From the NCBI GenBank assembly GCA_964520905.1, contig CAZFQL010000024.1, positions 1-30,144 of the forward strand: 30,144 nucleotides of DNA, written 5' to 3'. This DNA comes from JAGVIE01 sp964520905 (lineage in GTDB: Bacteria > Bacteroidota > Ignavibacteria > UBA10030 > SZUA-254). Each line of letters opens with the position of its first letter. The stretch's first letter is position 1. Shown here piece after piece: positions 24,266-30,144 of this stretch. The notes below the pieces were generated by a model. It did not search any database and was not told where the DNA came from. It worked only from the letters and a program-made list of their open reading frames with translations. Both the position numbers and the translations under genes were made by a program.

Positions 24266-25723
24266 ATGAAAAAAAACGAAACGAATCCAACAACACTCAA
24301 CGATCTGCGAAGCGATATTATCGGCATCGATACAATGGTGCCGCTGCTGGATGGCACACAGCGTCGGTACATCTTTTTGGATAATGCCGCAAGCACACCG
24401 ACTTTTCGCAGTGTTCTTAAGTGCATCGAAGATTTCATGCCGTGGTATTCGGGTGTTCATCGAGGCACGGGTTTCAAATCGCTTGTAGCGACGGAATTGT
24501 ACGATCATGCACACGATATTATAGGGAACTTCGTCGGTGCTGATCTTTCTTCCAATGTTGTTATACTTGTCAAGAATTCTACGGAAGCAATCAACAAGCT
24601 TGCGAATCGACTCAATCTTTCGAAGGATGATGTGGTGATTACAACCATCATGGAACATCACTCGAACGATTTGCCATGGCGGAAACATTGCAAAGTTGTT
24701 CACATCAACGTCGAGGATGATGGTCACCTCAAGTATGATGATCTTCGATCTGCTCTCAAGACGTACAAAGGTAAAGTCAAAGTTGTCGCCATTACAGGCG
24801 CTTCCAATATTACCGGTATCTGCATGCCCATGTACGATATAGCGAAATGGGCACATGAAGCAGGTGCAATGATTTTTGTCGATGCCGCTCAGCTTGCGCC
24901 TCATCGTCCAATCGACATATTACCGGACGCCGATCCGAGCCATATCGATTTCATAGCGTTCTCGGCTCACAAAATTTATGCACCGTTCGGCACCGGTGTC
25001 CTTATCGGACCGAGAAAAGTTTTTGAAAAAGGCGAACCCGATACAGTCGGTGGGGGAGTGGTCACTGCCGTTTCGCTTGACGAAGTTTACTGGAGCACTC
25101 CTCCGGATAAGGATGAGGCGGGAAGTCCGAACGTAGTCGGTGCGATTGCGTTGGCGAAAGTTATTTCTATGATGGAGGAAATCGGCATGGATAAAATCGC
25201 GCAACACGAAACTGAATTGCTTGATTATGCTTACAAAAAGATTAAGGGGATTCCCAGGATAATTCTATATGGTCCGACAGATAATTTCAAGAACAAAGTT
25301 GGCGTCATTACGTTCAATGTTGAAGGAATGCATAACGCGCTTGTTGCTGCGATCTTCGGCGCCGAAGGCGGTATCGGTTTGCGCAACGGCTGTTTCTGCG
25401 CTCACCCGTATGTGAAGCGATTACTGAAGGTTACACCTGAAGATGATCGGCGATTGACTGCCGAGATGGTTTCAGGGAACAAAACAAATCTTCCCGGATT
25501 GGTAAGAGCATCACTCGGCTGTTACAATAATGAAGAAGATATCGATATTTTTATAGATATGCTTCATAGAGTAGTGCGGGGCGATTATCGCGGCGAATAT
25601 GTTATGAATCCGAAAACGGGAACATTCTCCGCCAAAGGTTATAAACCCGATCTCGGTAAATGTTTTTCCATTGATGAATCAACTCGGCACAGGATTGAAC
25701 GATATCCATCAGAAGCATCATAA
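24266..25723 (+). CDS. Class V aminotransferase / SufS-like cysteine desulfurase
   Basis: 485 residues, a PLP enzyme of the NifS/SufS/Csd fold. Visible features are an N-terminal LDNAASTPTF, MEHHSNDLPW, VDAAQLAPHRP, the PLP lysine Lys236 in SAHKIY, and near the C-terminus RNGCFCAHPY, where Cys378 aligns with the persulfide cysteine of SufS (RxGxxCA). Cys376 sits where SufS usually has His. It is about 80 residues longer than SufS. No SufBCD/U or IscU genes are near, so sulfur transfer to Fe-S clusters is not certain. It starts 1 nt after xerD with AAGGGGA before it, so it belongs to the same operon. Confidence 0.82.
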   Translation: MKKNETNPTTLNDLRSDIIGIDTMVPLLDGTQRRYIFLDNAASTPTFRSVLKCIEDFMPWYSGVHRGTGFKSLVATELYDHAHDIIGNFVGADLSSNVVILVKNSTEAINKLANRLNLSKDDVVITTIMEHHSNDLPWRKHCKVVHINVEDDGHLKYDDLRSALKTYKGKVKVVAITGASNITGICMPMYDIAKWAHEAGAMIFVDAAQLAPHRPIDILPDADPSHIDFIAFSAHKIYAPFGTGVLIGPRKVFEKGEPDTVGGGVVTAVSLDEVYWSTPPDKDEAGSPNVVGAIALAKVISMMEEIGMDKIAQHETELLDYAYKKIKGIPRIILYGPTDNFKNKVGVITFNVEGMHNALVAAIFGAEGGIGLRNGCFCAHPYVKRLLKVTPEDDRRLTAEMVSGNKTNLPGLVRASLGCYNNEEDIDIFIDMLHRVVRGDYRGEYVMNPKTGTFSAKGYKPDLGKCFSIDESTRHRIERYPSEAS

Positions 25724-25777
25724 TCGTTTTATGCACAACTTAAACTTTAAACTCATAACTTATAACTCATATACTCC

Positions 25778-26443
25778 ATGTTAGAGCATATATATATACT
25801 CCCGATTCTTCTATTCTCTGTTGTCATCCATGAACTTGCCCACGGCTGGATGGCGTTGAAGCTTGGCGATCCCACGGCAAAGGCAATGGGGCGCTTAACC
25901 CTAAATCCAATACCTCATATAGATTTGGTAGGATCGATCTTAGTGCCGATGTTTTCTCTTTTCGTTGCCGGACAAATATTTATTGCATGGGCAAAACCCG
26001 TTCCGGTAAATCCGATGAACTTTTCGAATTATCGCAGGGATGATATCTTAGTTTCTATTGTCGGACCGATTTCCAATATTTTGCTTGCTTTCTGTTGCAC
26101 GCTGTTATTTATATTTCTCGCTCTCATTGCACAGCATATGCCGATATCCAGCTTAATCGTTCAGGATAGCATTACATTTTTACTCAACATGTTTGCCGGC
26201 GGCATAACTCTCAATATTGTTCTAGCGGTTTTCAATATGATCCCGATCCCGCCGCTTGACGGTTCACATGTTGTAGCGTCTCTTCTTCCGGATGAACTAA
26301 GCGAACGGTATAGAAGTATCGGTTTTGTCGGGATATTCATAATTCTTATTTTAATGCGATGGCAGCCGTTTAATATTCTTTTCAGTACGATCATCAGTGC
26401 GTTATCGTATCCGCTAAGGATACTGATTCAGATGTTTGTATGA
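25778..26443 (+). CDS. Site-2 protease family (M50) membrane metalloprotease
   Basis: 221 residues with five or six membrane segments. The zinc motif HELAH (His18, Glu19, His22) lies in the first helix and the second metal motif in PPLDG (Asp161), which define M50/S2P proteases. It is the short, PDZ-free form (YwhC/FPN-like). Such enzymes cut proteins within membranes, typically releasing anti-sigma factors or clearing remnant signal peptides. The substrate is not known; the transmembrane anti-sigma factor at 13793-14260 is a possible but unproven one. It starts 54 nt after the aminotransferase gene. Confidence 0.9.
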   Translation: MLEHIYILPILLFSVVIHELAHGWMALKLGDPTAKAMGRLTLNPIPHIDLVGSILVPMFSLFVAGQIFIAWAKPVPVNPMNFSNYRRDDILVSIVGPISNILLAFCCTLLFIFLALIAQHMPISSLIVQDSITFLLNMFAGGITLNIVLAVFNMIPIPPLDGSHVVASLLPDELSERYRSIGFVGIFIILILMRWQPFNILFSTIISALSYPLRILIQMFV

Positions 26444-26508
26444 AGATAAACAATGCCGTAACCGTTTTCAAGACATGATGCGTTGATATTTGAAAAACAG
26501 ATGATCAA

Positions 26509-27510
26509 ATGAAAAATATAAATGTTGCCGTAGTTGGCGCCACCGGACTTGTTGGAAGAAAGATGATTCAAGTTCTCGAAGAAAGAAAATTTCCTGTAGA
26601 AAAACTTCGACTTTTTGCTTCAGCAAAGTCGGCAGGGACAACAATCGTTTTTAACGGTCAGCCGGTTGATGTTGACAAGTTGACAAAGGAAAGTTTTAAA
26701 GGAATAGATATAGCATTATTTTCCGCGGGTGGGGCAATCAGCAAAGAGTTTGCACCTCATGCGGTTAAAGCCGGAGTGCTTGTCATTGATAACAGCAGTG
26801 CGTGGCGGATGGAGCCAGATGTACCGCTTGTAGTACCGGAGGTTAATCCACAAGATATCTTGAAACATAAAGGAATTATCGCTAACCCGAACTGCTCTAC
26901 TATCCAGATGGTTGTGGTTTTAAAACCGCTTCATGATAAGTGGCGAGTGAAACGTGTCGTAGTGTCGACTTATCAAGGTATAACAGGTGCTGGCAAGAAA
27001 GCAGTAGATCAGCTTGAAGGAGAGCTGGCAAAGAGAACAAATGTTGAAAAGAAATTTCCACACCCGATTGCTTACAATGTTCTTCCGCAGATTGATGTCT
27101 TTGTTGACGGAGGTTATACAAAGGAAGAAATTAAAATGGTCAACGAGACAAAGAAGATTATGGGAGATGATTCGATTAAAGTAACTGCCACTTGTGTTCG
27201 GGTGCCTGTTACAGGCGGACACAGCGAATCGGTGAATGTTGAGTTTGAAAAACCATTCAAAACCGAAGAAGTATTTGATTTGTTACGGAAGGTACCAGGA
27301 GTTACACTCATGGATGATGTTGCGAAAAGCATTTATCCGATGCCCATCTGGTCGCACGAGAAAGACGATGTCTTTGTTGGCAGAATCCGTCGCGATGAGA
27401 CGATAGCAAATGGATTGAATCTCTGGATAGTATCCGATAATCTCCGCAAAGGTGCAGCGACGAATGCAGTGCAGATTGCGGAAGAATGGATTAAGCAATT
27501 CTCCGCCTGA
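26509..27510 (+). CDS. asd: Aspartate-semialdehyde dehydrogenase
   Basis: 333 residues, normal for Asd, which reduces aspartyl-phosphate to aspartate semialdehyde with NADPH, the branch point to lysine/diaminopimelate, threonine and methionine. The NADP motif GATGLVGRKM (about 10-19), nucleophile Cys129 in NPNCST, QGITGAG and the catalytic His in TGGHSES are all present. The stop codon TGA (27508-27510) is the loop of a 6-bp hairpin, so the gene end and the following double hairpin overlap. Confidence 0.96.
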   Translation: MKNINVAVVGATGLVGRKMIQVLEERKFPVEKLRLFASAKSAGTTIVFNGQPVDVDKLTKESFKGIDIALFSAGGAISKEFAPHAVKAGVLVIDNSSAWRMEPDVPLVVPEVNPQDILKHKGIIANPNCSTIQMVVVLKPLHDKWRVKRVVVSTYQGITGAGKKAVDQLEGELAKRTNVEKKFPHPIAYNVLPQIDVFVDGGYTKEEIKMVNETKKIMGDDSIKVTATCVRVPVTGGHSESVNVEFEKPFKTEEVFDLLRKVPGVTLMDDVAKSIYPMPIWSHEKDDVFVGRIRRDETIANGLNLWIVSDNLRKGAATNAVQIAEEWIKQFSA

Positions 27511-27531
27511 GGCGGATGCGCCTTTGGCGCA
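27502..27531 (+). terminator. Tandem double hairpin over the asd stop codon
   Basis: TCCGCC-TGA-GGCGGA (27502-27516) is followed at once by TGCGCC-TTT-GGCGCA (27517-27531). Each has a 6-bp stem and a 3-nt loop; the first loop is the asd stop codon. An A-rich stretch follows, not a T-run, so on the + strand it is not a standard terminator. The arrangement is the double-hairpin pattern seen at 77-122, 12706-12740 and 27554-27595; an outer stem is weak here (AATT/AATT). Confidence 0.65.
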
Positions 27532-27553
27532 AAAATTAAAAAGTAAAAAAGGT

Positions 27554-27595
27554 CAGTTGACTTGGCAAAGCCATCCCTTTGGGAAAAGTCAATTG
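27554..27595. repeat. Double-hairpin cloverleaf element, copy 3
   Basis: TGGC-AAA-GCCA (27563-27573) and TCCC-TTT-GGGA (27574-27584) abut and are closed by an outer stem pairing 27554-27562 with 27587-27595 (one G-T pair). The perfect palindrome TCAATTGCAATTGA (27589-27602) overlaps its right edge. It has the same plan as the elements at 77-122 and 12706-12740. Confidence 0.7.
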
Positions 27596-27642
27596 CAATT
27601 GATACAGAAAGAATTTATTGTTCTCATCATCAGTATTTATTG

Positions 27643-27662
27643 CAGTTCACTTCAGTGAACTG
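27643..27662. repeat. 8-bp hairpin with TTCA loop
   Basis: CAGTTCAC (27643-27650) and GTGAACTG (27655-27662) pair perfectly around TTCA. A shorter hairpin with the same loop, TGGC-TTCA-GCCA, follows at 27684-27695. Both lie in the gap between asd and the GIY-YIG gene. Confidence 0.55.
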
Positions 27663-27713
27663 ATTAAAGAAATAAAATTGATATGGCTTCAGCCACATAG
27701 AATAATGATCCTA

Positions 27714-27780
27714 AGATGTTTGCATCTCTTACCAGTATTTGGTATTTTAAACCCGTAATAAATTGATAATCTAAACGGGT
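27714..27780. repeat. Further hairpins just upstream of the GIY-YIG gene
   Basis: Three inverted repeats in 67 bp: AGATG-TTTG-CATCT (27714-27727), TACCA-GTATT-TGGTA (27730-27744) and ACCCGT/ACGGGT (27751-27756 and 27775-27780). The last ends 5 nt before the TTG start at 27786, so it would be part of the leader if transcription starts upstream of it and could hide the ribosome binding site. Confidence 0.5.
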
Positions 27781-27785
27781 CACAA

Positions 27786-28520
27786 TTGAAAACAAAAGGT
27801 AAAAATAAAAGTCAGTCAACTTACGAATTTGTGGACCAAGATTCTCCATGTGGCAATATCGTCTCGCTTAAATCTTTTATCGAGCGGATTAGACATTTCC
27901 CATCACCAGATCCCAGTGTTTTGCCTCAGCGGAGCAATTTTGCTTTTGTCGATGTGCATCGGCCCGTCCGTGATATCAATCGCGATTTGTACAAAAAACT
28001 ATATAAGGAGTTCTTAGACACTTATATGTCAGAAGGGCTACTTCATCCGGGCATCTATTTTCTTTTTGATTATTATAATTCAACAGTAAAGTTCTATTAC
28101 ATTGGTATTTCTGGTACGAAGAGGAATCCTAATCGCCCATTGTGGGAAAGGATTGAAGAGCATCTAAAGAATAAAGACATTATATTTTACTCTATAGCTT
28201 TTCCTGAGCGGATTGAGATATACAGGAATGAAACTAAGATTTTCTATGAAGATGGCAATTATTCTGGAAAGAAAGACGAGTATAAACGTCAGTTCGATGC
28301 TCTTAAAGTTACGACTATCAAATATATTGCTTGGATCAGTCACACTATATTCGATTACGCAACTTGGGATGCGGTAGAAACATTCTTTATATCACAAAAA
28401 CGTCCACCTGCAAATTTCAAAAAAATTGACGCGTCTCCCAATATGCAATATAGTCCTCAGTTCGAAGTGATAAAAAACTATTTTTTTGACAATCTTGTTG
28501 AGCAGCTAAACCGGAAATGA
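27786..28520 (+). CDS. GIY-YIG-domain protein next to a NACHT gene
   Basis: 244 residues from a TTG start; no in-frame ATG precedes the conserved part, and an in-frame TAA at 27759 limits the frame. A GIY-YIG nuclease fold occupies about 85-210: Gly89-Ile-Tyr91, Tyr105-Ile-Gly107, the Arg/His helix WERIEEHL, and Glu198 in VETFFISQKRPPANF, which matches the metal-binding Glu and following Pro/Asn of the family. The first 85 residues match nothing I know. It is 161 nt upstream of a HEPN-NACHT gene on the same strand, so a nuclease effector or partner in phage defence is plausible. The domain call is good; the role is inferred. Confidence 0.7.
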   Translation: MKTKGKNKSQSTYEFVDQDSPCGNIVSLKSFIERIRHFPSPDPSVLPQRSNFAFVDVHRPVRDINRDLYKKLYKEFLDTYMSEGLLHPGIYFLFDYYNSTVKFYYIGISGTKRNPNRPLWERIEEHLKNKDIIFYSIAFPERIEIYRNETKIFYEDGNYSGKKDEYKRQFDALKVTTIKYIAWISHTIFDYATWDAVETFFISQKRPPANFKKIDASPNMQYSPQFEVIKNYFFDNLVEQLNRK

Positions 28521-28603
28521 ACATTTTGCGCATAGAGCTTGCAAGACTTCTCATCGACATCTGCCACCGTTTCAGAAGTATCATATTGTGGATGAGTTGC
28601 TGA
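28517..28603 (+). CDS. Possible 28-residue peptide, doubtful
   Basis: An ATG overlaps the GIY-YIG stop (ATGA at 28517-28520) and opens a 28-codon frame with a hydrophobic, amphipathic sequence (starts MNILRIELARLLIDI). The overlap is the only support; there is no SD. It may be chance. The rest of the 161-bp gap (28521-28681) shows nothing clear. Confidence 0.15.
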   Translation: MNILRIELARLLIDICHRFRSIILWMSC

Positions 28604-28681
28604 GCGTGGTATGATAAGGCGTAGAGTACTGTCGCAGTTCTTCCATACTGTTCTCACACAGATTCAACAGCTAAAAGCATC

Positions 28682-30121
28682 ATGACATTACAAATTCGAC
28701 ACGCTAATATAAGCATAGATAGTATTTGTCGTGACGCTATATTTGATGTTTACCAAAACGGAATACGTGATGCATTACAGAAGCGCCTATCACAGGCGTT
28801 TGGTAATGAATGGCTGGAAAAGGTGAAAGAAGAATTATTTTTTAAGAAGGACAAAGAGGGCGAAGTAGAATGGGATAAAATGAAAACGGGGGCAAAGAAA
28901 ACCAGAGAAAGCAGGGGGTATTATGCACCGATACAGAACGAATCTGAACTTCTCGGACCCAGTCAGTTTCAGAAGATCATTGAGAAATATTACGGCATCC
29001 TCTTTCCTAATTATGATCCTGCGTTGCTTAAAAAAGAAAAGGACCGACTGTTGAAAGAAACACAAAACGTTGTTGACATGAGAAACCTTCTTGCACACTC
29101 TGGAAGTCAAGGCATTACGTTTGATGACGCATTTCATGCAATGAGGGCTGCAAAAACTATTTTAAAAAAATTTGAAAGACAGGAATCTGAGCGAATAGAA
29201 GATTTGATAAAACAGTTAATCAAAGCAGAGGAACCTGCAAAAGATTTCAACTTTCAAAACTATCTCAGTAATCTGATCAAGGATACTGACGTTCCCAATT
29301 ATGTCGAGAGGAAAGACATAGAGGATAAATTACTTGTAGCTAAGAATATTATTGTAACAGGATCGCTCGGTGTTGGTAAAAGTTCTATGCTGAAAGTTGT
29401 CGTTCGAAAACATGCGCATAAACGACTAAAGGGAGAAACGAATGACAAGATTCCATGCTTTCTAAATCTCGGTAGCGGTGGAACGATCATAGACGAGATT
29501 CTCAGTCAGTTTAGAGGAGAATTCGGAAGGGAAGAGGCAGAAGAGTTCATTCTTGCTGGAAAATTCTGGATCATTTTTGATGGTGTTGACGAGACAATAA
29601 AATTCAAATCTACTTTTCCCAAAATTTCTAGTTTTATCAGAGGATTTCCTAAGAATAGGTATGCCATATCGATTAGACAAGAAATTTTCAGTAATCCACA
29701 ATATGGAGAACATTCCTCAGAGCTAAAAAAGTTTGAGGAGATTAGGATCGAGGAGTTTAAGCTTGATGAAGCTATACAACTCTTACGATATGAATTGGGA
29801 GAACAATCTTCTCCAGAAGAAGAGAAAAGATTTACAGAATTCTGGGCACTTTTGCCTGACCATACACCGCTAGCAGTAATAATGACAGCAAGTATAATGA
29901 AAGACAAAGACTTACGTAAATACGTATATGAAAATCGAGGTAGATTTTATGAACAATATTTTAAGAAGAAATTAGAAGATGAAGTCGCAAAACTACAGGA
30001 AATACTTCCGAACACAGACAGCTTATTGGAAAGTATTTTGATAGCGATAGGATCAAAAGCTACCAAACAAAATACTTTTTCACGATCTGAAGTGATCTTG
30101 CCCCGATTTTCTGGACAATAA
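28682..30121 (+). CDS. HEPN-NACHT (STAND) NTPase, 3' end frameshifted or incomplete
   Basis: 479 residues. An N-terminal Swt1-like HEPN domain (about 1-165) contains the RNase motif Arg134-x4-His139 (RNLLAH). A NACHT-type NTPase follows, with Walker A GSLGVGKSS (227-235, Lys233) and Walker B IIFDGVDE (Asp300, Asp303, Glu304). Bacterial NACHT proteins are anti-phage sensors that oligomerise on a trigger and activate an effector; here a HEPN RNase would cleave RNA. The frame ends without a C-terminal sensor domain. Dropping one C from CCCC at 30101-30104 restores an open, protein-like frame to the window end, so the gene probably continues. Confidence 0.82.
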   Translation: MTLQIRHANISIDSICRDAIFDVYQNGIRDALQKRLSQAFGNEWLEKVKEELFFKKDKEGEVEWDKMKTGAKKTRESRGYYAPIQNESELLGPSQFQKIIEKYYGILFPNYDPALLKKEKDRLLKETQNVVDMRNLLAHSGSQGITFDDAFHAMRAAKTILKKFERQESERIEDLIKQLIKAEEPAKDFNFQNYLSNLIKDTDVPNYVERKDIEDKLLVAKNIIVTGSLGVGKSSMLKVVVRKHAHKRLKGETNDKIPCFLNLGSGGTIIDEILSQFRGEFGREEAEEFILAGKFWIIFDGVDETIKFKSTFPKISSFIRGFPKNRYAISIRQEIFSNPQYGEHSSELKKFEEIRIEEFKLDEAIQLLRYELGEQSSPEEEKRFTEFWALLPDHTPLAVIMTASIMKDKDLRKYVYENRGRFYEQYFKKKLEDEVAKLQEILPNTDSLLESILIAIGSKATKQNTFSRSEVILPRFSGQ

Positions 30122-30144
30122 GTTAAGAGAAAAGATACAATTTT

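Noticed and set aside
24077..24904. 275-codon open frame on the minus strand
   Set aside because: Antisense to xerD and the class V aminotransferase gene, both with complete catalytic motifs; composition is not protein-like.

Overview
The window is about 30 kb of bacterial chromosome, moderately AT-rich by eye. The gene set fits a Gram-negative bacterium: a RodZ-like protein, ECF sigma and zinc-type anti-sigma factors, a periplasmic Spy/CpxP-like metal-resistance protein, a PgpH-type cyclic-dinucleotide phosphodiesterase and a POT transporter. Many genes lack a clear Shine-Dalgarno site, and a small GIY-YIG ORF runs into a tRNA gene. Together these suggest the Bacteroidota/Chlorobiota/Ignavibacteriota (FCB) group. 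No rRNA or ribosomal protein is present, so the placement is an inference.

Layout. (1) 1-500: a broken copy of part of tRNA-Pro, a GIY-YIG endonuclease ORF, and the intact tRNA-Pro(GGG) whose 5' half encodes the end of that ORF. (2) 606-9904, + strand: hybrid histidine kinase, RodZ-like protein, DNA ligase LigA, glycosyltransferase-9-like protein, STAS protein and two sodium:solute symporters. (3) 9939-12594, - strand: a secreted protein of unknown function, then a restriction endonuclease and a DNA methyltransferase (an R-M system). (4) 12815-14877, - strand: an operon of ECF sigma factor, zinc-type anti-sigma factor, Spy-like metal-resistance protein and a Cys/His/Lys-rich repeat protein; this looks like a self-contained metal or envelope stress circuit. 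(5) 15036-20756, - strand: DinB-like protein, multi-PAS/GAF sensor, aldo/keto reductase, POT transporter. (6) 20927-27510, + strand: PgpH-type HD phosphodiesterase, XerD-like recombinase, class V aminotransferase/cysteine desulfurase, M50 site-2 protease, aspartate-semialdehyde dehydrogenase. (7) 27500-30144: a hairpin-dense non-coding stretch, then a GIY-YIG protein and a HEPN-NACHT NTPase. The pair looks like an anti-phage defence locus; the NACHT frame is broken just before the window ends.

The most unusual signal is not a gene. At least three intergenic places (77-122, 12706-12740, 27554-27595), and probably a fourth (27502-27531), carry a compact cloverleaf: two adjacent mini-hairpins with 3-nt loops, closed by an outer stem in the first three. 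The sequences differ but the architecture is the same. One copy splits the duplicated tRNA fragment beside the first GIY-YIG gene, two lie upstream of the second GIY-YIG gene, and one lies upstream of the R-M operon. They look like members of a mobile double-hairpin repeat family, and the association with GIY-YIG genes deserves testing.
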